Shown: positions 26,201 to 35,162 of the stretch, in pieces
Layout of the letters: each line of letters begins with the position of its first letter
Numbering within the stretch: position 1 is the first letter of the stretch
NCBI GenBank assembly: GCA_963732415.1
Contig: CAVSZK010000016.1
Span: forward strand, 75,201-139,200
Length of the DNA: 64,000 bases
DNA from: RPQJ01 sp963732415
GTDB lineage: Bacteria > Pseudomonadota > Gammaproteobacteria > Steroidobacterales > Steroidobacteraceae
Direction: 5' to 3'
Position numbers and translations under genes: made by a program
Notes under the pieces: generated by a model
Seen by the model: the letters and a program-made list of their open reading frames with translations, nothing else
The model's database searches: none
What the model was told of the DNA's origin: nothing

Positions 26201-29034
26201 CCCGCCTCGGCCAGTCGCGCGAGTTCCGCATCGAGCGCGCGTTCGAGGGCATGCCAGCCGGCGATGAGCCGGCCGTGATCCGGGAAGAAGCCAGTGTCTT
26301 CCTCAACGTTCGCGACCACGTTCTCGAGGCTGTACACGGTGTCGCGCAGCAGCAGCAGGCCTTCCTCGGGGAGACCACGGGCGTTGTCGTGAAGCTTGCG
26401 GACGTAGTGCTCCATCGGCTCGGCGACCTTGATGCCCTGGCGCGCGCCCGCGGTCTTGGCGATGCCACTGAGCGTATGGCAGGCGCGGTAAAGCGCCTCG
26501 GTCACGGCGTATGGCGGAACGGCCTCCGCACAACGCGCGATGAAGTCGCGCACGACGCCGACGTGGCCGGCGGTCTCGTTGCGGAAGATATCGCGCAGCA
26601 CGGGGTCCATGCCGGCTGGCTCCGGCTGCAATTCCTGCGCTGCACCGGCATCCGCCTCGACCGCCGCTGGCTCCGGTTCCGGTGCGACCGTCGGCGTCGG
26701 TGGCGGAACCGCCGTGGCTTCGCGTCCCGACAATGCATCAGCCCGGGCTGCGATTTCTATAACGTCGACCGGCGCCTCGCGGCCGTGCTCGAGCTCATCC
26801 ACGAGCAATGGCATCGCTGCCACCGCATCGCGTACGACCGAGACGATGTCCGGCGAGCGCAGCAGCGTCTGGCTGATGACGCGATTCAGTATGCTTTCGA
26901 CGCTCCACGAAAATTCGCTCACGCGTCGCGCGCCGACCATGCGGCCGCTGCCCTTGAGCGTGTGGAACACCCGGCGCAGGTCGCGGAGCGCGTCGACGTC
27001 GAGCGGGTTCTGCTCCCACTTAGGGAACAGTTCCTGCAGCATCTGGATGTTTTCGCGCGCTTCCTCGGCGAACAGCTGCACGAATTCCGGGTCAGCGCTG
27101 CTGGCGACCTCCGGGCCAGGGCCGGGTGCGGATGCCGGAACCGGCGTCGGAGCCGGTTTCGGTGCCGGGGTCGGGGCCTGCGCTGCACCGCTTGCCGCGG
27201 CCGGGGCGACGATGTGCTGTTCCGGCACCGGCCGCTGCTGCCCGGGTAACGGCTCGGCCGTGACTTCATCGACATGCGCCGCATCCACCGCGACGATCGC
27301 GGGCGCCTCCTGGTCGAGGTCCCCGAGGCAGCTCTCCGCGGCATCCAGCACGAACAACGGGTCGGAACGCCCGGCCTGCAGCATCTCCATGTAGTACTCG
27401 ACCGCCACGATCGCATCGGCCAGGCGGTCCAGTCGTCTCGGCTCGAGTGCGCTGCTGCCCGGACGTACCACGCCCGACAGTACGCGGCCGACGCCTTCCA
27501 TCGTCTCTACCGCACGGCGCTTGCCCAGCATCAGCAGGCCGGCGGTGATGCCGCGCACCAGCTGCGGCACCTGGTCCAGCCCCTGCGCCTCGGAAGGCGC
27601 ACCGAGTGCATGCGTGACTGCCTCCTTGATGCGCGCCATGTTGACGACGCACTCGCGCAGCACGGCGTCCTGGACCTGGCGGAACTCCTCGTCGGTGGGC
27701 TCGCCAGGCTCGCTCGAATCCGTGGCCGCATCGGGCAGGATCAGCTTCACCAGCTGGGGATCGAGCCCGTCCTCGACCTCGATCAGCGCCGCGGCGATGT
27801 CGAGCAGCGCGGCATCGCCCGGCGGCTCGCGCCGCTCCACGATGCGCATCAACGAGTCGATCTCGCCCTGCACTCGGTTCCTGAGCGCTCCGAGGCCCAG
27901 CACACCGAGCGTGTCGCCGATCTTGCGCAGCATCTCGAGCTGCGGCGCAAGTTCGTCCACCTGCGTCGCGCCACGCCGGACGAAGATATCCAGCACGTCC
28001 TTGACGCGGGTCAGGTCTTCACGGATCGCAGCCGCGACCGTCTTCATCAGCCTCACGCTCGGCGCGGACAGCGTTTCGGGCGCCACGTCGATGAGCTCGC
28101 CCGACGTCAGCACCTCGCCCAACCGGAAAGATCGCCGCACGCTCGAAACGCGGGAACCGGAACTCGTGGACCGGGCGACGTAGAAAAGCAGGTTGTTCAG
28201 GAGTTCCACGGGCGGGGAATTCACGTAGCTGGACTCGCCCTGTTCCTGCAGGCGCCGGATCTCCCGGTCGACGTTCCCAAGCAGCCGCTTGACCGACACG
28301 TTGCCGTCGATGCCGCCCTCCTGCAGGGCCTCGATCACCGCTCCGACCACCCACCACAACTGAAAGAGCGGCTGCGTCGTCGCGGCGCGCTCGAACTCGC
28401 GGGCGATGTCGGATAGCGCGCCCAGCGTCTCGGTGACGTGCTCGCCGCGTATCCATCCCAGCAGCGCGAGCTGGAATCGCGGCCGTAACCGCCTCGCCAG
28501 ATCGACGATCGGCATCCCCGCCTCTGCGTCGCTCGCCGGGTGCGCCGGTTCGTCCGACCGCAGGTTCAGCAGCAGCAGCGTTCCCTCGGAGAGCAGCGAG
28601 CTGCCGCGCACCGCCCTCAGGTCGTTCAGCAGCGGAAGCAGCGCGATCGGCACGTCCCGGCCACCGGACGCCACGCGGTCCACGTACGCGGGCAACTGCT
28701 CCATGGCACGCATCAGCGCGTCCAGCGCGTCCGTGTCTACGTTCGAGTCCCGATCGTGACCATCGATGAAGCGTGCAACCTGCTCCATCTCCTCGCTGAG
28801 CAGCGCGCCACCGTAGACCTCCGCCAGGCGCAAAGCGCCGCGCGCCATGTGCACGTGCGTGACGAAGCGGTGAAGCGCTGCGCGATCCGACGTATGTTCG
28901 GAGAACGCCTCGAGCGCCGCCCGCGCCTCGTTCAGCTCGGTCGCGACCTCGCGCACTACCAGCTGCAGCGAGGCGTGGGCCTCGTCCGGGCTGGCGGCCA
29001 ACATGGCCCCGGCGGTCACTGGCGGGCGTTCCAC
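23245..29034 (-). CDS. chpA: Hybrid histidine kinase ChpA/PilL of the twitching-motility chemosensory system
   Basis: About 1929 residues. It has a degenerate N-terminal HPt region (near residue 60, HMARGAL), then three clear HPt domains with the phospho-His motifs HTLKGSGRM (about 695), CHTLSGIAK (about 855) and HTLKGGARM (about 1073). A His/Glu-rich repeat linker (about 1231-1278) follows. Then come a CheA dimerisation helix pair, the HATPase (NAVVHGIE, EDDGAGL, GRGVGMD; about 1515-1645), a CheW domain, and a C-terminal receiver (VVDDSITVRR, LLDIEMPRMDG, GKPYQE). It autophosphorylates in response to PilJ and signals to PilG/PilH. GTG 29034, 4 bp after pilJ, is my start choice; ATG 29004 is possible. 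Confidence 0.9.
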   Translation of the reverse strand: MERPPVTAGAMLAASPDEAHASLQLVVREVATELNEARAALEAFSEHTSDRAALHRFVTHVHMARGALRLAEVYGGALLSEEMEQVARFIDGHDRDSNVDTDALDALMRAMEQLPAYVDRVASGGRDVPIALLPLLNDLRAVRGSSLLSEGTLLLLNLRSDEPAHPASDAEAGMPIVDLARRLRPRFQLALLGWIRGEHVTETLGALSDIAREFERAATTQPLFQLWWVVGAVIEALQEGGIDGNVSVKRLLGNVDREIRRLQEQGESSYVNSPPVELLNNLLFYVARSTSSGSRVSSVRRSFRLGEVLTSGELIDVAPETLSAPSVRLMKTVAAAIREDLTRVKDVLDIFVRRGATQVDELAPQLEMLRKIGDTLGVLGLGALRNRVQGEIDSLMRIVERREPPGDAALLDIAAALIEVEDGLDPQLVKLILPDAATDSSEPGEPTDEEFRQVQDAVLRECVVNMARIKEAVTHALGAPSEAQGLDQVPQLVRGITAGLLMLGKRRAVETMEGVGRVLSGVVRPGSSALEPRRLDRLADAIVAVEYYMEMLQAGRSDPLFVLDAAESCLGDLDQEAPAIVAVDAAHVDEVTAEPLPGQQRPVPEQHIVAPAAASGAAQAPTPAPKPAPTPVPASAPGPGPEVASSADPEFVQLFAEEARENIQMLQELFPKWEQNPLDVDALRDLRRVFHTLKGSGRMVGARRVSEFSWSVESILNRVISQTLLRSPDIVSVVRDAVAAMPLLVDELEHGREAPVDVIEIAARADALSGREATAVPPPTPTVAPEPEPAAVEADAGAAQELQPEPAGMDPVLRDIFRNETAGHVGVVRDFIARCAEAVPPYAVTEALYRACHTLSGIAKTAGARQGIKVAEPMEHYVRKLHDNARGLPEEGLLLLRDTVYSLENVVANVEEDTGFFPDHGRLIAGWHALERALDAELARLAEAGEQTLGDGWSQEIPADMAPEHDVAERELTQHDLTEPDLLVPALPPDMLLPPEALHAPFVAVTAPAKPQAEVAETAVPEEPEPEFDADIAAIFGEEATELLELADSSLANWTADRADRSRITELKRVLHTLKGGARMAGIRAMGDLSHEVESFLTSLESGAIAADDSAVEVLQAALDQLHGMREAANSGQPIVAARALIERVRAVATASAGPDSRPAVQDVAPVEPPAPPELEAAAPPTEVESWPAAPEEVQPPVSFEEISMAEVFAAAETSEEHPAGLTAADEPGAQEPWIHEKATHEVEPHEVATHEIEPHEVATHEIETHEIETHEVHVHEVTASEPPRPEPPVAESFEAVATSYVAVPPPPAQFVLPGREPAAAPERHELARVNAMLLDELLNNSGEVSIFRARVEQQMTSTEFNLAELGRTVTRLREQLRKLELETEAQILFKHQADAGGRADFDPLELDRYSTIQQLSRALAESVSDVASIESLLASVNREGQNLLQQQGRVIAELQNGLMRTRMVPFQRHAQRLTRLVRQAAQETGKKAELEIEGGNGEIDRQVLERMLPPFEHMLRNAVVHGIELPEERLARGKEETGRIAVRLQREGAEVVITVEDDGAGLNIEAIRAKARQMGLLRPEQDLTDEEALQLVLEPGFSTAQRLTQQAGRGVGMDVVATEVKRLGGGLFIESTPARGARFTIRLPFTLAITQALIVRTHDEFYALPVATVEGVARIPATEVRAHLAEDQPTFDYGGHVFRFQHLGSFLGSGPSELPETDVSLPVILVRAGEHSTALVTDELVGSREIVVKSVGPQVASVRGISGATILGDGRIVIILDMGALVRSEWRGRAADASVRPSRDDRIFALVVDDSITVRRVTQRFLERNGMRVMTAKDGVEAMALLQEHTPDVILLDIEMPRMDGYEVASHVRNDARLADIPIIMITSRVGDKHRARAIELGVDDYLGKPYQESQLLDAIEPLVLARRRQLP
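25251..25320 (-). repeat. 30-bp tandem repeat coding a His/Glu-rich linker in chpA
   Basis: Two adjacent 30-bp units (25251-25280 and 25281-25310, 28 of 30 bases identical) plus a partial third encode repeats of HEVATHEIEP type. The wider linker (about 25200-25335) has about ten histidines in some 43 residues. It lies between the last HPt domain and the kinase core, an interdomain region that is usually poorly conserved. Confidence 0.85.
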
Positions 29035-29038
29035 TTCA

Positions 29039-31111
29039 TCAGCCCGCCCCACCGCCGACGCGGCGAAGGCGCTCGACTTCGTCGGCCGCAAGCGCCTCGG
29101 GCCGCAGCATCGGGTACTCCCCGCTCACACTGGCGCCCGCACCCTCCGGCAGCCGGAAACCCGTCACCGACTTACGAAGCTGTGTAGCGAGTTCCGCCAG
29201 TTTTCCGATCGAGTCGGATGTCGCGGTCGTGCTCTCGGCGGTCTGCGAGCTGATTTCGCGCAACACCTGCATGTTGCGCGAGATGCTCTGCGAGGTGGTC
29301 GCCTGGTGCCGTGCGCTCGCCGAGATGTTCTGCACCAGGCTCGCGATCTGGTTGGAGACCTGCTCTATTTCCTCGAGCGCCGCGCCGGCGTTCTCGGCCA
29401 GCAGCGCGCCGCCCACCACGTCGGTCGTGGTGCGTTCCATCGAGACGACGGCCTCGTTGGTGTCAGCCTGGATCGTGCGCACCAGCACCTCGATCTGGCG
29501 CGTCGCGTTCGCGGCGCGTTCGGCCAGCCGTTGCACCTCGTCGGCGACCACCGCAAAGCCGCGGCCCGCCTCACCCGCCATGGATGCCTGGATCGAGGCG
29601 TTGAGCGCCAGGATGTTGGTCTGCTCGGCGATGTCGTTGATCAGCTCGACGATGTTGCCGATTTCCTGCGAGCTTTCGCCCAGGCGCTTGATGCGCTTGG
29701 ATGTCTCCTGGATGTTCTCGCGGATTGCGTTCATGCCGTCGATGGTGCGACGCACCGCGTCGCCGCCCTTGTGCGCGATGTCCACCGAATGGCGCGCGAC
29801 GTCGGCGGAACGCTCGGCATTTCCGGACACCTCCTCGGTGGACGCAGCCATCTCGGCGACCGACTCCGACGCGGCGCCGATCTGTTTCGACTGGGCGGAC
29901 GAGGCCTTGGCGAGGTGCGTGGAGAGCGCCTGGGTCTGGCGCGTCGTCGTGTCGAGCTTGATGGCGGAGCGGTTGATAGTGGTCACCAGCTCGCGCAGCG
30001 CCTCGATCGCGTAGTTGATCGAGTCCGCTATGGCGCCGGTGATGTCTTCCGTGACCGTCGCCTGGACGGTGAGGTCGCCGTCGGCCAGGCTCGACAGTTC
30101 GTCGAGCAGGCGCAGGATCGCCTGCTGGTTGCGCTCGTTCTGCACTGCCTGGAGGTCGGTCGCGCGCCGCTGCGTCGCGAGCGAGCGCTGCAGGAAGGCA
30201 AGCAACCCCAGCGCGCCTATCGAGAACAGCAGCAAAGCGAGCGGCAGCCACGGGCTCATGTACCAGGCCCTGGCGGCCGAGACCGAGTCCAGGCTGGGTA
30301 GCGCGGCGGCGGCCTTGCCCCCGCTCTCGACCAGCGCGTTGCCTGCCGCCTGCATCTGTTCCAGTGAGTCGCCCAGCGCGATCACCGAGCGAACCTGCTG
30401 CTGTTCGCTGCGGAACACGGCTGCGAGCAGCCGCGCCGCGTCAGCCGCCGGACCCTGCGCCGCGTCGATGCCGAGCGGATTGCTGTCGCCGACCAGGCCG
30501 CCCACGACCTGGCCCATGAATTCGAGGCTCTCGGAGAGCCGACGCGACGCGGCCTCGACCGAGGTCGTGCCGTCCGCCAGTGCCGCCAGGTCCTGCTCGA
30601 TCGCCTGTGCGCGCACTTCGAACCGGTCAAGCTGTCGATTGAAACTCTCGGGACGCGACGCGCCCATCGCCTTGGCGACGTTGGCAGTGGCCGCAAGCAC
30701 CTGGGGCGTCAGTTCGCGCACGCTGGCGAGCACCTTGCGCGTGTCGAGCGCATCGGCACGGCCGTCCAGCACCGCCTGCGACTGCTCGAGCATTGCGACC
30801 CAGTTCTGGTCCCCGCCCGGGAGTTCGGCACTGGACCGACGCGCGCCGTCCACCAGTTCTTCGAGCTGCGCACGTGAGGCCGCAAGCGAATCGAAGGCCG
30901 GCGCGGACCCGCGCACCGCGGCGCCGGCCTGCAGAGGAATGCCCTGGGCGAGCCCGGAAAGCGTCGCAACGACGGCGTCGCGGCCCGCCCGTCCGCCCGA
31001 GACCTGCCACTGGAGCGCGAATGCCAGCGCCGCGAGAACCGCGGCCACCAGCGCCACGCGGATCAGGGTCGGCTGCAGTCGGTCGGCGTCGAGTCTATTG
31101 ATCATCTTCAT
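29039..31111 (-). CDS. pilJ: Methyl-accepting chemotaxis protein of twitching motility
   Basis: A 690-residue receptor with a first membrane helix (about 16-34), a 250-residue helical periplasmic domain of the PilJ type, and a second helix (about 287-308). HAMP and a long cytoplasmic coiled coil follow, with the conserved tip EQTNILALNASIQAS. It is expected to sense surface contact or pilin state and to control ChpA. It is 30 bp downstream of pilI and 4 bp upstream of chpA. Confidence 0.92.
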   Translation of the reverse strand: MKMINRLDADRLQPTLIRVALVAAVLAALAFALQWQVSGGRAGRDAVVATLSGLAQGIPLQAGAAVRGSAPAFDSLAASRAQLEELVDGARRSSAELPGGDQNWVAMLEQSQAVLDGRADALDTRKVLASVRELTPQVLAATANVAKAMGASRPESFNRQLDRFEVRAQAIEQDLAALADGTTSVEAASRRLSESLEFMGQVVGGLVGDSNPLGIDAAQGPAADAARLLAAVFRSEQQQVRSVIALGDSLEQMQAAGNALVESGGKAAAALPSLDSVSAARAWYMSPWLPLALLLFSIGALGLLAFLQRSLATQRRATDLQAVQNERNQQAILRLLDELSSLADGDLTVQATVTEDITGAIADSINYAIEALRELVTTINRSAIKLDTTTRQTQALSTHLAKASSAQSKQIGAASESVAEMAASTEEVSGNAERSADVARHSVDIAHKGGDAVRRTIDGMNAIRENIQETSKRIKRLGESSQEIGNIVELINDIAEQTNILALNASIQASMAGEAGRGFAVVADEVQRLAERAANATRQIEVLVRTIQADTNEAVVSMERTTTDVVGGALLAENAGAALEEIEQVSNQIASLVQNISASARHQATTSQSISRNMQVLREISSQTAESTTATSDSIGKLAELATQLRKSVTGFRLPEGAGASVSGEYPMLRPEALAADEVERLRRVGGGAG

Positions 31112-31141
31112 ACCCGGTTCGGGTTTGGCTGGACGCGGCTG

Positions 31142-31708
31142 TCATGAGGCTGCGGCCTGCAGGAACTGCTGGCTCTCGAGCAGGCCTCGTACGCTGAATA
31201 CGGGCCAGACCTCTGCGCCGCGCTTGAACGCGCCGGCGAGATAGCGCTCACAGCGCAGCAGCGTCGGTGGAAGGTCTGCGGAGAACTCGCTTTCGTAGAA
31301 CCTCCGGAATCCCATTACTTCGTCCACGACCAGTCCCGCCGGAATCTCCCGGTGGTTTGCCACCAGCACGCGGGTGGCTCGAGAGACGGCCGTACCTCCC
31401 GATCCGAGGAATGCACGCACGTCGATGACCGGCAACAGCTGGCCACGTACGTTCGACAGGCCGCGGATCCAGTTCTTGGCACCCGGTACGCGCGTGACGG
31501 CGGCCGGGTAGCCCATGACCTCGCGGGTTTCCTCGCGCGCGAGCAGGAACGCCTCGCCGCCCAGCCGGAACGCAATGCCGACCCACTCCGCACCGGAGGC
31601 GGTCGAATCGCGATTGCCCTGCGCCGCGGCACGGGCCCGCCGATCGAGCTCGCGCAACAACTCGTAAGGGCGATCGCGCAGCGACCTCAATGAGCCGGCG
31701 TCTTGCAT
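31142..31708 (-). CDS. pilI: CheW-like adaptor PilI
   Basis: A 188-residue CheW-domain protein (GIAFRLGGEAFLLAREETREVM, shown in part; NWIRGLSNVRGQLLPVIDVRAF; LVVDEVMGF). It bridges PilJ and ChpA. It lies one base after pilH and before pilJ, the classical pilGHIJ order. Confidence 0.9.
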   Translation of the reverse strand: MQDAGSLRSLRDRPYELLRELDRRARAAAQGNRDSTASGAEWVGIAFRLGGEAFLLAREETREVMGYPAAVTRVPGAKNWIRGLSNVRGQLLPVIDVRAFLGSGGTAVSRATRVLVANHREIPAGLVVDEVMGFRRFYESEFSADLPPTLLRCERYLAGAFKRGAEVWPVFSVRGLLESQQFLQAAAS

Positions 31709-31709
31709 C

Positions 31710-32075
31710 TCAGGCCGCGATCGCCGCCTGGGCCCTGCGCAACAGCTGGTCCAGGGCCACGGGTTTCACGAGGTAGTCCACCGCACCCTGGCGCAATCCC
31801 CAGACGCGGTCCGACTCCTGGCCTTTTGAGCTCACCATGATCACGGGAATGGCCCGTGTCTCGGGATCGTTGGCGAGCTGGCGAGTGGCCTGGAAGCCGT
31901 TCAGTCCCGGCATGACGATGTCCATCAATATCAGGTCCGGGTGCAGTTCGCGGGCCATCCGGACGCCCTCGCCGCCATTGGAGGCGGAAGCCGTGCGAAA
32001 TCCGCCCTGCTCGAGCGCCTGCTGCATGACGTGCAGGTCGGTCGGGGAATCGTCCACGATCAGTATCAGTGCCAC
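31710..32075 (-). CDS. pilH: Response regulator PilH
   Basis: A single receiver domain of 121 residues with the acidic pair LIVDDS, phospho-Asp in ILMDIVMPGLNG, Ser in MVSSKGQ and Lys in LVKPV. GTG 32075 is chosen because a GGAGG lies 8 bases upstream and the length then equals that of Pseudomonas PilH. A TTG at 32093 is weaker. In the family, PilH governs pilus retraction or acts as a phosphate sink. Confidence 0.88.
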   Translation of the reverse strand: MALILIVDDSPTDLHVMQQALEQGGFRTASASNGGEGVRMARELHPDLILMDIVMPGLNGFQATRQLANDPETRAIPVIMVSSKGQESDRVWGLRQGAVDYLVKPVALDQLLRRAQAAIAA

Positions 32076-32101
32076 GGGTCGGTCCTCCGCCAAGGCGGCC
32101 G

Positions 32102-32509
32102 TCAGCGATGCACGTGCGCTTCGATCGCGCTCAGGAGTTCCTCGCGCGTGAAAGGCTTCGTGAGGTAGTGCTCCGAGCCGACGATCCTCCCGCGAGCCCG
32201 ATCGAACAGCCCGTCCTTGCTGGACAGCATGATCACCGGGATGCTGCGGAACACCTTGTTGTGCTTGATCAGCGAGCAGGTCTGGTAGCCGTCGAGCCGC
32301 GGCATCATGATGTCCACGAACACGATGTCGGGCTGGTGGTCGGCGACCTTGGACAGCGCGTCAAAGCCGTCGACTGCCGTGAACACCTCGCAGCCCTCGC
32401 GCGCCAGCAGCGTCTCTGCCGTACGGCGAATGGTCTTGCTGTCATCTATGACCAGCACCTTTAGCCCCGCCAATCGCGGCCGGCTGGCGCTGGCAGCAGT
32501 GTTTTCCAT
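32102..32509 (-). CDS. pilG: Response regulator PilG
   Basis: A 135-residue receiver protein with a short N-terminal extension, VIDDSKTIRRTAETLL, phospho-Asp in VFVDIMMPRLDGYQ, and YLTKPF. It is the first gene of the pilGHIJ-chpA-cheW operon, and its 5' end faces gshB across 173 bp. In Pseudomonas, PilG promotes pilus extension and cAMP signalling. Confidence 0.92.
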   Translation of the reverse strand: MENTAASASRPRLAGLKVLVIDDSKTIRRTAETLLAREGCEVFTAVDGFDALSKVADHQPDIVFVDIMMPRLDGYQTCSLIKHNKVFRSIPVIMLSSKDGLFDRARGRIVGSEHYLTKPFTREELLSAIEAHVHR

Positions 32510-32682
32510 GCAGTCGAACCCCCAGAATGGGTAATACGCGTCGCGAGCACGACGCTAAAGCGCGAGGCAGTGCTCGCGGCGTGTTTTTAACATATTGAGA
32601 GTGGCCCTGCCATCGGCTGGTTTCGATACCATGACCGGTGTCACACGTGGCGGGGAGTCCGCAAGCCGCCCGGAGCGAGATG

Positions 32683-33657
32683 ATGACCGAGAAACGCCTG
32701 CGAGTCGCCGTCGTGATGGACCCCATCGAGGACATCAAACCGGCCAAGGACACCACCCTGGCAATGATGCTGGCCGCGCAGCGGCGCGGCTGGAATTTGT
32801 CCTGTCTCGGGCTGGGCGATATGTGGCTCCGCGACGGTGTCGCGCTCGGGCGTGCGAGCCCGGTCGAGGTACGCGACGACCCAGGCGACTGGTTCTCGCG
32901 CGGGGAGGCCGCCGAACGGCGCCTCGGCGACTTCGACGTGATCCTGATGCGCAAGGATCCACCCTTCGACACCGAATACATTTACGCCACCTACATCCTG
33001 GAGCGCGCGGAGACGCAGGGCGCGATGGTCGTCAACAGGCCGCAGGGCCTGCGCGACATGAACGAGAAGGTCTTCACCGCCTGGTTCCCCGAATGTTGCG
33101 CGCCTACGCTGATCACCCGGGACATGGGCGACATGCATGCATTCCTCGCCGAGCACCAGCGCGCCGTCTGCAAGCCGCTCTACGGTATGGGGGGACGGTC
33201 GATTTTCGTGCTGGAGGCCGGGGACAAGAACTCGAGCGTCGTGTTCGAGACCCTGACCGAGTACGGCAGCCGCTATGCGATCGTGCAACGCTACATCCCG
33301 GACATCGTCACCACGGGCGACGCCCGCGTGATCCTGGTGGACGGCGAGGCGGTGCCCTACGCGCTCGCGCGCATCCCTACCGACACCGATAACCGCGGCA
33401 ATCTCGCAGCAGGCGCCAAGGGCATCGGCCGGCCGCTCGACGAGCGCGATCGCTGGCTCGCTGGAAAAATCGGCCCGCTGCTTCGCGAACGCGGGATGCT
33501 GTTCGTCGGGCTGGACGTGATCGGCGGCTTCGTCACCGAGATCAACGTGACGAGCCCGACCGGCGTGCGGGAACTCGACAGGCAGTTCGGACTCGATGTG
33601 GCGGGTTCGCTGCTGGACGCGATCGCGAGGCGGCGCTCGGCCCAGGCACAGGCCTGA
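32683..33657 (+). CDS. gshB: Glutathione synthetase
   Basis: An ATP-grasp enzyme of about 324 residues (VAVVMDPIEDIKPAKDTTLAM, shown in part; DVILMRKDPPFD; KPLYGMGGRSIF; GFVTEINVTSPTGVREL). It joins gamma-glutamylcysteine and glycine. Two adjacent ATGs (32680 and 32683) follow a GGAG at 32672; the second has the better spacing. It starts the plus-strand operon gshB-tonB-yqgE-ruvX-pyrB-pyrK. Confidence 0.95.
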   Translation: MTEKRLRVAVVMDPIEDIKPAKDTTLAMMLAAQRRGWNLSCLGLGDMWLRDGVALGRASPVEVRDDPGDWFSRGEAAERRLGDFDVILMRKDPPFDTEYIYATYILERAETQGAMVVNRPQGLRDMNEKVFTAWFPECCAPTLITRDMGDMHAFLAEHQRAVCKPLYGMGGRSIFVLEAGDKNSSVVFETLTEYGSRYAIVQRYIPDIVTTGDARVILVDGEAVPYALARIPTDTDNRGNLAAGAKGIGRPLDERDRWLAGKIGPLLRERGMLFVGLDVIGGFVTEINVTSPTGVRELDRQFGLDVAGSLLDAIARRRSAQAQA

Positions 33658-33660
33658 ACC

Positions 33661-34545
33661 ATGGAACTGCGCATCCGCACTGACCGCCCTGAGGACCGCC
33701 TGGCGACCGCAATTTTCGTTGCGGCGCTGGTGCACGGCCTGGTTATCCTGGGGCTGCGCTTCGGCGCACCGCCGGTCCCGGACCTGCCGCTCCCCACGCT
33801 CGAGGTGCTTCTGGTGCCCGAAGGGCCGCAGGAGACCGACAATCCCAGCGCGGGTTACATCGCCGAGCGCAGCCAGCACGGGTCGGGCACGGCGCGGGAT
33901 GTCAAGCGCACGTCGCTGCCCGAGTCCTCGGCCAGCCTGATCGAGCACTCCGGAGAGGCGGGAGGCGATTCGCTGGAGCAGGAGGCCACCAGCGCACAGG
34001 ACGGCGGAATCCGGCTGCTCAGCAGCCACTCGCCGCGATCGGCGAGGACGGCCTCGGGCGAAGAATCCCCGCAGGCCGAGACTGCGATTCCGCTCGACGC
34101 GCGTCCGCTGGCGCAGATCGGGGCAAATGCCGCGGCAGCCGACGAAAACCTCTACCTGAAAGGCGACCCGTCGACTGACGACAGGCTGCTGGCCGACACG
34201 CGCGAGTCGATGATCGCCGGCTACCTCGACGGCTGGAAGCGGCGAGTCGAGCGCGTCGGCACCATCAATTTCCCCGATGCGGCGCGTCGGCAGGGCATGT
34301 CCGGCAACCCGGTGCTCGAGGTGGCCATCCGCGCCGACGGCCGGCTCGAGCAGGTGCTGATCCGTCGCACCAGTGGCCACCGCGAACTCGACAACGCCGC
34401 CCAGCGCATCGTGCGGCTTGCCTCCCCGTTCGATCCTTTCCCGCCGGCCATGCGCGCCCGCTACCCGGTACTGCGCTTCGCCTATGAATGGCAGTTCCTG
34501 AATGGCCAGCTTGGCGACGGGTCTGTCTATTCCAACGGGCCCTGA
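33661..34545 (+). CDS. tonB: TonB-family energy transducer
   Basis: A 294-residue protein with one N-terminal membrane helix (about 14-32), a long periplasmic linker without the usual Pro-Lys repeats, and a C-terminal TonB domain (NFPDAARRQGMSGNPVLEV, shown in part). It begins 3 bp after gshB, matching the tonB3 position in Pseudomonas near the pil genes, where it affects twitching. It could serve the btuB receptor, but specificity is unknown. Confidence 0.85.
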   Translation: MELRIRTDRPEDRLATAIFVAALVHGLVILGLRFGAPPVPDLPLPTLEVLLVPEGPQETDNPSAGYIAERSQHGSGTARDVKRTSLPESSASLIEHSGEAGGDSLEQEATSAQDGGIRLLSSHSPRSARTASGEESPQAETAIPLDARPLAQIGANAAAADENLYLKGDPSTDDRLLADTRESMIAGYLDGWKRRVERVGTINFPDAARRQGMSGNPVLEVAIRADGRLEQVLIRRTSGHRELDNAAQRIVRLASPFDPFPPAMRARYPVLRFAYEWQFLNGQLGDGSVYSNGP

Positions 34546-34593
34546 CGCTGTGGTCCTTGTCCCGCGCGGCCAACCGGCAGGATACTTGCGTTC

Positions 34594-35154
34594 ATGGCCG
34601 CGACCTACCTGAACAACCAGTACCTGATCGCGATGCCGGGCATGGACGACCCGAATTTCGTGCAGACGGTCACCCTGGTCTGCGAGCATGGCGAGCAGGG
34701 CGCGCTCGGCATCGTCATCAATCGCCCGCTCACGATGGACCTCGGCGATGTCTTCGCGCAACTCGGCCTCGATTCATCGCAGTCGCGGGTCACCAGCCAG
34801 CATGTTCTGCATGGCGGTCCGGTGCAGAACGACCGCGGCTTCGTGCTGCACAGCCCCGGCCCGAGCTGGGAATCGACGCTGCCCGTGTCCGACCGGCTTC
34901 ACGTCACGACCTCACGCGACATACTCGACGCGCTCGCAGGCGGCGGCGGTCCGGAGCATGCGGTGATCGCGCTCGGCTATGCCGGCTGGGAGGCGGGGCA
35001 ACTCGAGGAGGAAGTCGCTCGCAACGCGTGGCTGACGGTGCCGGCTGACGAAGCGCTGCTGTTCGAAGTCCCGGCGGAAGAGCGCTGGCAGGCGGCCGGA
35101 CGCCTGCTCGGAATCAACCTGCTGCACCTGAGCAGCCAGGCCGGGCACGCCTGA
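34594..35154 (+). CDS. yqgE: YqgE/AlgH family protein
   Basis: A 186-residue protein with the family signatures YLIAMPGMDDPNF, ALGIVINRP, VLHGGPVQNDRGFVLH and GYAGWEAGQLE. The biochemical role is not established. It is nearly always next to ruvX, as here. Confidence 0.92.
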   Translation: MAATYLNNQYLIAMPGMDDPNFVQTVTLVCEHGEQGALGIVINRPLTMDLGDVFAQLGLDSSQSRVTSQHVLHGGPVQNDRGFVLHSPGPSWESTLPVSDRLHVTTSRDILDALAGGGGPEHAVIALGYAGWEAGQLEEEVARNAWLTVPADEALLFEVPAEERWQAAGRLLGINLLHLSSQAGHA

Positions 35155-35162
35155 GCCGCCCA

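Noticed and set aside
32641..34761. A 706-codon open frame antisense to gshB and tonB
   Set aside because: It is antisense to two firmly identified genes, has no family motifs and reflects the high third-position GC of the coding strand.
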